From contig JAIPDU010000112.1 of the NCBI GenBank assembly GCA_021737525.1, positions 1 through 5,943 of the forward strand: 5,943 nt of DNA, in the 5' to 3' direction. This document shows, one piece after another, positions 1 through 5,778 of the stretch (position 1 is the stretch's first letter; every line of letters starts with the position of its first letter). The position numbers and the translations under genes are program-made. The notes beneath the pieces are model-generated. The model was not told the origin of the DNA, searched no databases, and was given only the letters and a program-made list of their open reading frames with translations. This stretch comes from Desulfohalobiaceae bacterium (GTDB lineage Bacteria; Desulfobacterota; Desulfovibrionia; Desulfovibrionales; Desulfothermaceae).

Positions 1-105
1 TATCAAGTCTATAAATTTAAAGTGGAACATTACTTCTCAGCATCAGAAAATATGGAACAATCTAGCAAGGTACATGCCGAAGCTCAGAAGAATGGATATA
101 TCTAG
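1..105 (+). CDS. Possible 3' end of an unidentified gene, truncated by the window edge
   Basis: Frame 1 is open from the first base to a TAG at 103-105, giving 34 residues that start YQVYKFKVEHYF and end AEAQKNGYI. The peptide is hydrophilic, with a believable amino-acid mix (several Lys, Glu, Tyr). I recognise no family. The first 60 bases contain only 17 G or C, far lower than the transporter genes downstream, so this end may belong to a different compositional region. A stop-free stretch of 35 codons in AT-rich DNA can occur by chance, and no start is visible. This is a weak call that depends on sequence left of the window. Confidence 0.25.
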   Translation, partial: YQVYKFKVEHYFSASENMEQSSKVHAEAQKNGYI

Positions 106-462
106 ACCCGGCTCTTTATCTCGAGTCACTGCTTTTGCGCCACAATCCTTCACAGAATATTTTTTTGCATGATTCATGGAATTATGTCGATTTCCCTGGC
201 TCCTTCCATGATACATCCCTGCCCCTGCGGGAGGAGCCAAGGAAAATCCTGAACCGGCGCCTCCTCGCGAGAAGGGACCCCGTGGATGCTCACCTGCGCA
301 TTGCCCTGACGCGGTGTTTGTAAGAACCCGGATCAAGGGCCCACTCCCCCCTTTCCTTGCTCACCCTCCTCGATCGTGTTTCTGAAATATGCCCATACAG
401 CCTCTTGCGATGAATCCTTTCCTGATGCTTCACACTCCTGTTCCGCAATTAAAAGCCGGGGC

Positions 463-491
463 TTGATAACGATCCAGAATAAAGGTACACC
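463..491 (+). promoter_or_regulatory. Weak sigma70-like promoter candidate for the LapA-like gene
   Basis: TTGATA at 463-468 is a fair -35 box. After 17 bases, TACACC at 486-491 is a poor -10 (three of six consensus positions). It lies 40 bases before the start codon, which is a sensible distance. I see no better pair nearby. Treat it as a candidate only. Confidence 0.22.
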
Positions 492-510
492 TTGAATTCA
501 CGATCCGGAA

Positions 511-522
511 AGGAGAAAGGAG
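511..522 (+). promoter_or_regulatory. Shine-Dalgarno site of the LapA-like gene
   Basis: The purine-rich stretch AGGAGAAAGGAG contains two overlapping choices. The downstream AAGGAG (517-522) ends nine bases before the ATG at 532, which supports that start over any in another frame. Confidence 0.7.
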
Positions 523-531
523 CTGGACTGC

Positions 532-786
532 ATGAACTCCGTTTACCTGATACTTACCTTCATTCTGGTCCTGATCCTGGCCCTGCTCGGGGTTCAAAAC
601 ACCGAGACCCTGAGCATCAGTTTCCTTTTTTGGGAGCTAGAGCTCACCATCTCCTTCGTGATCCTCTACTCCGCTCTCCTCGGCGCGGCAGCAGTGGGCA
701 TCCTCGCGCTTCCCAAACTCGCAAACAAGCACTTCTCCCTCAAACGGGCCCGAAAGGAATTGAACAAGCTGAGGGATTCCCGCTAG
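532..786 (+). CDS. lapA: LapA-domain (DUF1049) small inner-membrane protein
   Basis: This 84-residue protein has the usual size and layout of the LapA/DUF1049 family. A hydrophobic segment at about 4-21 is followed by the short family hallmark VQN (21-23) and the stretch TLSISFLFW (26-34). A second hydrophobic segment spans about 39-60. A basic, probably helical tail (KRARKELNKLRDSR, 71-84) should face the cytoplasm. In enterobacteria LapA (YciS) works with LapB (YciM) to adjust LpxC turnover and so lipopolysaccharide synthesis. Many bacteria have DUF1049 proteins without a LapB neighbour, and no lapB is visible here, so that role is only a family-based suggestion. The start is supported by a purine-rich Shine-Dalgarno site nine bases upstream. 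The gene looks complete and monocistronic in this window. The family assignment is firmer than the gene symbol. Confidence 0.82.
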   Translation: MNSVYLILTFILVLILALLGVQNTETLSISFLFWELELTISFVILYSALLGAAAVGILALPKLANKHFSLKRARKELNKLRDSR

Positions 787-950
787 CACGAGCCTTTCCT
801 TGAGGCCTGATCCGTTACACGCTGACTCATTTCCGGCAAGGCGAGCCTTTTGGCTCTCAATAAAGCCCTCGAAACGACACATCACCGTCCACCGGCTCCG
901 AGCATCCCGTGAACACCACCTGGTTAGCCCTGCCGGGGGCCTCGCGCTAG

Positions 951-1002
951 GGTGTATTTTCATAATACGCCTTACTTGGCAGGTGTACACCCACAATACA
1001 CT
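951..1002. promoter_or_regulatory. Cluster of GGTGTA-type inverted repeats, candidate operator/promoter region
   Basis: GGTGTATT (951-958) faces AATACGCC (964-971) across five bases, pairing over eight positions with one G-T mismatch. Eleven bases further on is a perfect 10-base palindrome GGTGTACACC (982-991), followed by AATACACT (995-1002). GGTGTA therefore occurs on the + strand at 951 and 982, 31 bases apart (about three helical turns), and TACACC/TACACT on the opposite orientation at 986 and 997. CATAAT (961-966) matches a -10 box at five of six positions but has no good -35. TTGGCA (976-981) and TACACT (997-1002) resemble promoter boxes with a short 15-base spacer. The arrangement suggests a dimeric regulator acting on the downstream metal-binding gene. 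The regulator is unknown. Confidence 0.35.
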
Positions 1003-1123
1003 CCTTCCCTCGTCTCCCTCGAGCCACCTATCCCTCGCAGCGGGCCAATTGCCCCTTTCCGGCCCACATCATTCATGGCACGGGAAATGCTAACAGTTAA
1101 ATGCAAAGCAAAAAGCATTTATC

Positions 1124-1131
1124 AAGGAGAG
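1124..1131 (+). promoter_or_regulatory. Shine-Dalgarno site of the ZraP/Spy-like gene
   Basis: AAGGAGAG lies about seven bases before the ATG at 1138. It decides that start over the in-frame GTG at 952, because translation from 1138 begins directly with a signal peptide. Confidence 0.75.
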
Positions 1132-1137
1132 AAGACA

Positions 1138-1524
1138 ATGCGGACCACGATGATACTCTTGGCTGGGTTGCTCGCTACATTGCTCCTGGTCGCCCAGGCT
1201 CCGGCTTGGCAGGGCGGGAACATGGAACGCGGCACGGTAAAATCCATGCAGCAGCTCAAGGGCCAGGCACAGAATCCTGAGCAGCTGCGCTCGAAAATCG
1301 CCTCGACCAGGGCCGAGCTGAACCGGGAGTTAAACCGGAAAAATCCGAACGTAGACAAGATTCGCGATCTCAATCAAAAGCTAGCCAGGGACAATCAGAA
1401 CCTGCGCAGGATGATGCAGCAACAGCGGCAGCAACAGCGCGGCGGCTGGGGTATGCAACGCGGTGGAAGCCGCGGAGGCCACATGGGTGGCGGTCACATG
1501 ATGGGAGGCCACGGCTACAGATAG
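1138..1524 (+). CDS. Secreted ZraP/Spy/CpxP-like periplasmic metal-binding protein with a His/Met/Gly tail
   Basis: The product has 128 residues. Residues 1-23 form a signal peptide: a short basic start (MRTT), a Leu/Ala core, and a likely cleavage after APA (21-23). The mature part has no cysteine. Residues about 47-100 are strongly helical and charged (NPEQLRSKIASTRAEL at 46-61, then a KNPN turn at 68-71 and a second helix 72-95). This is the helical hairpin typical of ZraP, zinc-resistance-associated and Spy/CpxP-like proteins. A Gln/Arg-rich linker (94-101) leads to a tail of Gly, Met and His in which His falls at 115, 120 and 125, each followed by Met or Gly. Known relatives are periplasmic chaperones or metal buffers induced by envelope or metal stress. 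Binding of Zn, Cu or Ni by the tail is inferred from composition. No sensor-kinase pair is nearby. The gene has a clear ribosome site and its own terminator, so it is probably transcribed alone. Confidence 0.75.
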   Translation: MRTTMILLAGLLATLLLVAQAPAWQGGNMERGTVKSMQQLKGQAQNPEQLRSKIASTRAELNRELNRKNPNVDKIRDLNQKLARDNQNLRRMMQQQRQQQRGGWGMQRGGSRGGHMGGGHMMGGHGYR

Positions 1525-1570
1525 ACAATCCTTCCCCCCAGCCAACATACAGCACCCCCCTCCTCCCTAT

Positions 1571-1605
1571 CCGGAAGCCCCGCAACCCGGGGCTTCCGGT
1601 TTTTT
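1571..1605 (+). terminator. Strong intrinsic terminator after the ZraP/Spy-like gene
   Basis: CCGGAAGCCCC (1571-1581) pairs perfectly with GGGGCTTCCGG (1589-1599). A further G1582-C1588 pair is possible, leaving a five-base loop. Six T follow at 1600-1605. It lies 46 bases after the stop codon and separates this gene from the transporter operon. Confidence 0.93.
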
Positions 1606-1781
1606 GTCGCGGGGCCGCCCTTCTGTTTTCTTCCCTTGGTCAACATGGTAGAAATGGGGCATTGCCCTGGATTGCCCGCAAGGTAAACCTCGCTATGTAG
1701 CAGCGCCTTTGAACGCCTCGTGGGCCACCGGAATACATCGGTCACCCCTGTTTTGCGACCGCAAAGCTCGAGCCCGGACCT
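1606..1781. other. Leader region of the ABC transporter operon
   Basis: This 176-base region must carry the operon promoter, since a strong terminator lies just upstream. ATTGCCC occurs twice, at 1661-1667 and 1671-1677, exactly 10 bases apart. The second copy can serve as a -35 (TTGCCC, 1672-1677) with TATGTA (1694-1699) after 16 bases as a weak -10. The frame of the first transporter gene is open back to a TGA at 1710-1712. None of its codons before 1782 is ATG, GTG or TTG, so the ATG at 1782 is the first usable start. No good Shine-Dalgarno sequence precedes it (the bases just before are CTCGAGCCCGGACCT), so translation initiation may be weak or atypical. Confidence 0.4.
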
Positions 1782-3527
1782 ATGAACGGATTCTCCCTGC
1801 TCAAGCCCTACTTCCGCGAACACAAAGCACTCATCCTCATCGGTCTGGCGAGCCTGATCGTGGTGGACGTCCTGCAGTTGCTCATTCCCCGGGTTATCAA
1901 ATCCGCTGTGGACGATATCACCGCCTTCCGCATCGAGCCAGGCGCCCTTGTTATCTACGCCCTGTATATCGTGGGCATTGCCCTGGGCATGGGGCTCTTC
2001 CGCTATCTATGGCGGCGCTGTCTCCTGGGAACCTCCCGCCGGGTGGAGGAAGGCCTGCGCAATCGCCTCCACTCCCATATCCAGAGCCTGTCCGCTCCTT
2101 ATTTCGACCGCACCGAGACCGGCGACCTCATGGCCCACGCCACCAACGACATCCAGCAGGTGCGCCAGGCCACGGGCATGGGGCTGGTCGCGCTCAACGA
2201 CGCCGTCTTTCTGGGCCTGGCGACGGCGGGTTTCATGGCCTGGATCAGCCCCCGCCTCACCCTCTTGGTTCTCCTGCCCATGCCCGGCATCGTGCTTGGG
2301 ACCCTTTTCTTCACCCGCCGCCTGCACAGCCGCTACCAGGAGGTGCAGCGCTCCTTTTCCGGGCTGACCGAGGTGGTGCGGGAGCGATTCGCCGGGATGC
2401 GCATCGTCAAGGCTTACAACCTGGAAGAGGCGGAAGCGGCCAGAGTGGATCGGGCCTCGAGCGACTATTTCCAGCGCAATATGCATCTGGTGCGCACCAC
2501 GGGCCTCTTCTTCCCCATGATGCTCTTCTTTACCAATCTGAGCCTGGCTGTCGTGCTCTATGCAGGCGGTCGGCAGACCATCACCGGCACGATCACCGCG
2601 GGAGATTTCGTTGCCTTCGTCAACTACCTGGGTCTTCTGACCTGGCCCATGATGGCCATGGGCTGGGTCATCAACCTCATCCAGCGCGGCCGCGCCTCCC
2701 TGGATCGCATCGGGAGCATCCTGGCCACCCCCCGGGACATACGCAACCCGGAAAAACCGCGGCCCCTCCCGGAAGGGCCCTTGAGCCTCGCCTTCGACTC
2801 CGTGTCCTTCGCCTATCCCGGCGCACAGGAGCAGGCCCTGAACCAGGTATCCTTCTCCCTCGGTCCGGGCAGGTCCCTGGGCCTGGTCGGGCCGCCGGGC
2901 GGCGGCAAGTCCACCCTGCTCAATCTCCTCCCCCGGCTCTACGATCCGGACAGCGGCGCTGTACGCCTCCACGGAGTGGACGCGCGCGAGGCGGATCTGG
3001 GACAGTTGCGACGGCTTATCACCGGAGTTCCCCAGGACCCCTTCCTCTTCTCCGGCACCATCCGGGAAAACATAACCTTCGGCCAAGAGGAAGTGAGCGA
3101 GGAGCATCTGGAGCAGGCTGTGCGCAAGGCCCAGCTGTGGGACACGGTCCATTCGCTGCGCGACGGGCTGGATTCCCTGGTGGGGGAACGGGGTGTGATC
3201 CTCTCCGGAGGCCAGAAACAGCGAGTGGCCCTGGCCAGGGCCTTTCTGCGCGGCGGGAGCGTCCTTTTGCTGGACGATCCCGTGAGCCAGCTCGACTCGC
3301 AGACAGGATCCGCGGTTTTGGAGGCCCTGTGGCGCGAGGCCGCGGAGCGAACAACCGTAATCGTGTCCCACCGGCTGGCCGCTGTCCGCTCCGCGGACCA
3401 CATCCTGGTCCTGGACAACGGAGCCGTGGCCGAGGAGGGCACGCACGACCAGCTCCTGCGGATGGAGGGATACTACAGCCGGACCTGGCAGCTGCAGCAA
3501 TTGGAAGAGGAGATCCATGCGCTCTGA
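1782..3527 (+). CDS. ABC exporter half-transporter, subunit A (permease fused to ATPase; degenerate catalytic residue)
   Basis: This 581-residue protein has an N-terminal six-helix exporter domain (hydrophobic segments near 15-37, 55-78, 131-155, 157-177, 240-262, 271-300) followed by an ATPase domain from about 335. ATPase motifs are the A-loop Tyr345, Walker A GPPGGGKST (370-378), Q-loop Gln418, signature LSGGQ (474-478), Walker B VLLLD (494-498), D-loop SQLD (502-505) and H-loop His530. After Walker B the expected catalytic Glu is Asp499, and the next residue is Pro, giving LLLDDPVSQLD. The same substitution marks the degenerate-site subunit of heterodimeric exporters such as TM287, BmrC and MdlA. 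The gene overlaps the next by 11 bp, and the second subunit has the matching degenerate signature, so the two are expected to form one inner-membrane heterodimer. Relatives export drugs or lipids; the substrate here is unknown. The start is the first possible one in the frame, although its ribosome site is poor. Confidence 0.93.
   Translation: MNGFSLLKPYFREHKALILIGLASLIVVDVLQLLIPRVIKSAVDDITAFRIEPGALVIYALYIVGIALGMGLFRYLWRRCLLGTSRRVEEGLRNRLHSHIQSLSAPYFDRTETGDLMAHATNDIQQVRQATGMGLVALNDAVFLGLATAGFMAWISPRLTLLVLLPMPGIVLGTLFFTRRLHSRYQEVQRSFSGLTEVVRERFAGMRIVKAYNLEEAEAARVDRASSDYFQRNMHLVRTTGLFFPMMLFFTNLSLAVVLYAGGRQTITGTITAGDFVAFVNYLGLLTWPMMAMGWVINLIQRGRASLDRIGSILATPRDIRNPEKPRPLPEGPLSLAFDSVSFAYPGAQEQALNQVSFSLGPGRSLGLVGPPGGGKSTLLNLLPRLYDPDSGAVRLHGVDAREADLGQLRRLITGVPQDPFLFSGTIRENITFGQEEVSEEHLEQAVRKAQLWDTVHSLRDGLDSLVGERGVILSGGQKQRVALARAFLRGGSVLLLDDPVSQLDSQTGSAVLEALWREAAERTTVIVSHRLAAVRSADHILVLDNGAVAEEGTHDQLLRMEGYYSRTWQLQQLEEEIHAL
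3503..3512 (+). promoter_or_regulatory. Shine-Dalgarno site of subunit B inside the end of subunit A
   Basis: GGAAGAGGAG ends four bases before the ATG at 3517, within the last codons of the upstream gene, whose stop is at 3525-3527. The 11-bp overlap with its own ribosome site indicates translational coupling and balanced synthesis of the two subunits. Confidence 0.75.
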
Positions 3528-5484
3528 GACAGTGGCCCAGCACGAGGAACAGCCGGGGCAGGGTTACGGCCCGGGCCTCTGGCGCGACCTGGCCCCTTTT
3601 ATCCGGCCCTACGCCCTGCTCTTTTTCCTCTCCCTGGTGCTGGTGCTGATCATTACCGCCTGCGAGCTGGCCGTCCCCTACGTGACCAAGACCGCCATCG
3701 ACCGCTACATCGTGCCCCAAACCACGGCTGCGCAAGGCTCCAGCCAGTCCGACTCCCGTGTCTATAGCGCAGTCCTGGACAGCGAGGCCAAGCGGCGGGT
3801 GGTCCAGCGGCATGCGGATGTTTTCCGTGTGGAGGGAGACAGGGCGCGCATCGACTACAGCAGGCTCTCGCACCTGCCGGAAGAAGACATCCGAATCCTG
3901 CGCAGGGACGATCTAACGGGCATCGGTTGGATCACCCTGTTCTTCCTGGGGCTCATCTCGGCCAACTTCGGGGTCAGCTTCCTGCAGCGACTGGTCATGG
4001 AGTACACCGGACAGAGGGTGATGTACGACATTCGGGTGCGCCTTTTCCGCCACATACAGGGGCTGTCCCTTTCCTTCCTCAACAGGAACCCCGTGGGCCG
4101 GCTAGTGACCCGTGTCTGCAACGACGTGAGCAACATGCACGAATTCTTCACCAACTTCATCTCCTTCGTGCTCAAGGACGTGATCATGCTCGCGGGCATC
4201 GCGGGGGTGCTTTTGTTCATCAATGCGGAGCTGGCCCTGGTCTCCTTCTCGGTGCTTCCCCTTGTGGCCCTGGCCTCGATCTATTTCGGCCGCAAGGCCC
4301 GCGATGTCTTCCGCTCCCTGCGCATCCGCATCGCTCAGATCAACACCCGCTTCGGAGAGATGATCGACGGCATCCGGGTGATTCAGCTCTTTCGCCGCGA
4401 GGGTGCCAACGACCGCGCTTTCCGGGAGCTGAACCGGGAGTACTATCTGGACGGGATGCGGCAGATCCGGATCCTGGCCGTGTTCATGCCCGTGATCGAG
4501 GTGCTCAGCTTCATCGCCATTGCCGCGGTCATCTATTACGGCGGGGGAGAAGTAATCGCCCGGAATATGAGCCTGGGGACCCTGGTGGCCTTCATCTCCT
4601 ACATCCGCATGTTCTTTCGTCCCATCCGGGATCTCACCGAAAAGTACAACCTGATGCAGAACGCCCTGTCCTCCGCGGAGCGGATCATGCTCATCCTGGG
4701 CAGCGGGGAGCGGATCCAGCCGCTGCCGGAGGCGGGCAAGGAACCCGTGGATACCGGGGCGCTGCAACGGCTGGACCTGGAGGGGGTGCATTTCTCCTAC
4801 AACAGCGACAACCCGGTCCTGCGGGACGTGTCCCTGTCCGTGGCAGCCGGGGAGAAGATCGCCCTTGTGGGACCCACCGGCTCGGGCAAGACCTCGGTGA
4901 TCAACCTGCTCCTTCGCTTCTATGATCCCGAGGCGGGCCGCATCCTGGTCAACGGCACGGACCTGCGCCACATGGACCTTGCTGCCTGGCGGTCCAGGAT
5001 CGCCCTGGTCATGCAGGATCCATACCTCTTCGCCGGGACGGTGCGGGAAAACATCCTGCAGGGCAATCCCTTCCTCTCCGAGGAGGGACTGGAACGTGTC
5101 GTGGACCGGGCCAACTGCCGCCGCCTGGTGCGCCGCCTGCCCCACGGGCTGGACTCGCGGCTCTCCAGCGGCGGGGGATCCCTGTCCGTGGGCGAGCGCC
5201 AGCTCCTCTCCATCGCCCGGGCCCTTGCCCGGGACCCCGAGCTCCTGGTCCTGGACGAGGCCACCTCGGCAATCGACTCCGAGACGGAGCAAAGCATCCA
5301 GCAGGCCCTTTCCCGCCTGCTTCGGGGCAGAACGGCTATAACCATTGCCCACCGCTTGGCCACGGCCAGACACGCGGACCGGATCCTGGTCCTGCACAAG
5401 GGCCGCCTCGCCGAATCCGGCACCCACGAAGAGCTCATGCGGGCCCAGGGAATCTACGCCAGATTGACCCGGATGCAGCAGTGA
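3517..5484 (+). CDS. ABC exporter half-transporter, subunit B (permease fused to ATPase; degenerate signature and extra periplasmic loop)
   Basis: This 655-residue protein pairs with subunit A. A hydrophilic N-terminus leads to TM1 (about 32-54) and TM2 (about 136-158). Between them lies a polar, charged stretch of roughly 70 residues (65-134), much longer than in subunit A and predicted to face the periplasm. BmrD of Bacillus is known to have an extracellular domain at the matching place. Further membrane segments lie near 212-234, 238-256, 318-341 and 350-370. ATPase motifs are A-loop Tyr428, Walker A GPTGSGKTS (452-460), Q-loop Gln500, Walker B LLVLD (576-580) with catalytic Glu581, D-loop SAID (584-587) and H-loop His612. 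The signature reads LSVGE (556-560) instead of LSGGQ, as in MdlB/TM288-type partners. With subunit A it should build one consensus ATP site (this Glu581 with LSGGQ of A) and one degenerate site. The substrate is unknown. No clear terminator follows. Confidence 0.93.
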   Translation: MRSETVAQHEEQPGQGYGPGLWRDLAPFIRPYALLFFLSLVLVLIITACELAVPYVTKTAIDRYIVPQTTAAQGSSQSDSRVYSAVLDSEAKRRVVQRHADVFRVEGDRARIDYSRLSHLPEEDIRILRRDDLTGIGWITLFFLGLISANFGVSFLQRLVMEYTGQRVMYDIRVRLFRHIQGLSLSFLNRNPVGRLVTRVCNDVSNMHEFFTNFISFVLKDVIMLAGIAGVLLFINAELALVSFSVLPLVALASIYFGRKARDVFRSLRIRIAQINTRFGEMIDGIRVIQLFRREGANDRAFRELNREYYLDGMRQIRILAVFMPVIEVLSFIAIAAVIYYGGGEVIARNMSLGTLVAFISYIRMFFRPIRDLTEKYNLMQNALSSAERIMLILGSGERIQPLPEAGKEPVDTGALQRLDLEGVHFSYNSDNPVLRDVSLSVAAGEKIALVGPTGSGKTSVINLLLRFYDPEAGRILVNGTDLRHMDLAAWRSRIALVMQDPYLFAGTVRENILQGNPFLSEEGLERVVDRANCRRLVRRLPHGLDSRLSSGGGSLSVGERQLLSIARALARDPELLVLDEATSAIDSETEQSIQQALSRLLRGRTAITIAHRLATARHADRILVLHKGRLAESGTHEELMRAQGIYARLTRMQQ

Positions 5485-5485
5485 C

Positions 5486-5534
5486 GGTTCCGGGTTCCCC
5501 GTTCCCCGTTCCGGGTTCCCAGGTTTCAAGTTAG
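5486..5534. repeat. Degenerate heptanucleotide tandem repeat, block 1
   Basis: Starting one base after the stop codon, the sequence divides exactly into 7-base units: GGTTCCG, GGTTCCC, CGTTCCC, CGTTCCG, GGTTCCC, then the decayed AGGTTTC and AAGTTAG. The shared core is GTTCC at the same phase in the first five units. No spacers separate the units. Confidence 0.85.
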
Positions 5535-5583
5535 GCGTCAGGGGGAATCAGTGGATTCATGAGGGGAGATTGCTCCTCTCTGG

Positions 5584-5663
5584 TCCGACCTCCGACCTCA
5601 GACCTCCGATCTCTGAGTTCCGTTCCCCGTTCTGGGTTCTGCGTTCAAAGTTCCGGGGTTCCG
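5584..5663. repeat. Degenerate heptanucleotide tandem repeat, block 2 (two sub-families in one phase)
   Basis: From 5584 the 7-base phase holds for ten units without a slip: TCCGACC twice, TCAGACC, TCCGATC, TCTGAGT, TCCGTTC, CCCGTTC, TGGGTTC, TGCGTTC, AAAGTTC. An 8-base unit CGGGGTTC and a trailing CGG follow. The first half shares TCnGAnC and the second half shares GTTC at the end of the unit, the same core as block 1. The region between the blocks (5535-5583) shows no such period. Confidence 0.8.
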
Positions 5664-5693
5664 GATTTCGGCGATGCGTGTTTTGTACCTTCA

Positions 5694-5722
5694 TTGCCCC
5701 TCTCCCCGGGGTCTGCTATCCT
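5694..5722 (+). promoter_or_regulatory. Extended -10 sigma70-type promoter candidate for the Tat-signal gene
   Basis: TTGCCC (5694-5699) and TATCCT (5717-5722) are separated by 17 bases, and TGC directly precedes the -10 box (TG at 5714-5715), giving an extended -10. Transcription would start around 5729, leaving a leader of about 50 bases. The -35 has the same TTGCCC sequence as the candidate ahead of the transporter operon. Confidence 0.5.
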
Positions 5723-5769
5723 AAAAGAGAATATCCCTGAGAGCCTCGGGAACTGACAAACAGTTAGCC

Positions 5770-5775
5770 GGAGGA
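5770..5775 (+). promoter_or_regulatory. Shine-Dalgarno site of the Tat-signal gene
   Basis: GGAGGA lies three bases before the ATG at 5779, slightly close but strong. It fixes the start because the encoded protein then begins with a twin-arginine leader. Confidence 0.7.
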
Positions 5776-5778
5776 ACC

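Larger units (their letters stand above)
106..531. other. Intergenic region without a convincing gene
   Basis: No reading frame here has both a plausible start and a believable protein. The longest + frame (135-323) encodes an Arg/His/Pro-rich peptide without family resemblance, and its antisense counterpart is equally unconvincing. Visible small features are a run of seven T at 160-166 with no clear hairpin before it, and an 8-bp inverted repeat TCATGGAA (174-181) / TTCCATGA (204-211) with a 22-base gap. Composition shifts from AT-rich on the left toward more GC-rich on the right. The last 70 bases hold the leader of the LapA-like gene. Confidence 0.5.
787..1137. other. Intergenic region between the LapA-like and ZraP/Spy-like genes
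   Basis: This 351-base gap has no convincing gene. A GTG at 952 is in frame with the next gene, but the extra residues are rich in Pro and Ser and precede a clear signal peptide, so they are not thought to be translated. A short hairpin GAGCC-TTTT-GGCTC (843-856) lacks a following T run and is a poor terminator. The middle of the gap holds clustered inverted repeats (951-1002, listed separately). Close to the downstream gene, AAATGC occurs at 1085-1090 and 1099-1104, and its complement GCATTT at 1115-1120. The second and third could form a 6-bp stem just before the ribosome site. Confidence 0.55.

Noticed and set aside
174..211. Inverted repeat TCATGGAA / TTCCATGA as a mobile-element end
   Set aside because: It is 8 bp with a 22-base gap and has no associated transposase or target duplication. 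Such repeats arise easily by chance.
843..856. Terminator after the LapA-like gene (GAGCC-TTTT-GGCTC)
   Set aside because: The stem is only 5 bp and no T run follows, so it does not meet the standard of an intrinsic terminator.
952..1137. GTG start extending the ZraP/Spy-like protein by 62 residues
   Set aside because: The extension would bury a clear signal peptide, crosses the inverted-repeat region and has no ribosome site. The ATG at 1138 has a good one.
2007..3518. Long minus-strand open frame (503 residues) opposite subunit A
   Set aside because: It lies fully antisense to a gene with every ABC exporter motif. Its product is rich in Gly, His, Gln and Pro with no domain, as expected for the shadow of a GC-rich gene.
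1709..3649. Plus-strand open frame of 646 residues overlapping subunit A in another frame
   Set aside because: The product is dominated by Arg, Pro, Gly and Ala and has no motifs, whereas the overlapping frame from 1782 is an intact ABC exporter.
4102..5529. Long minus-strand open frame (475 residues) opposite subunit B
   Set aside because: Same reasoning: antisense shadow with biased composition and no recognisable domain. It begins inside the downstream heptad repeats.
5486..5663. CRISPR array
   Set aside because: Units are 7 bases, degenerate and directly abutting, with no unique spacers and no cas gene nearby.
5559..5756. 65-residue plus-strand open frame
   Set aside because: It is a Ser/Pro-rich translation of the heptad repeats with no family resemblance, and it overlaps the promoter candidate of the next gene.
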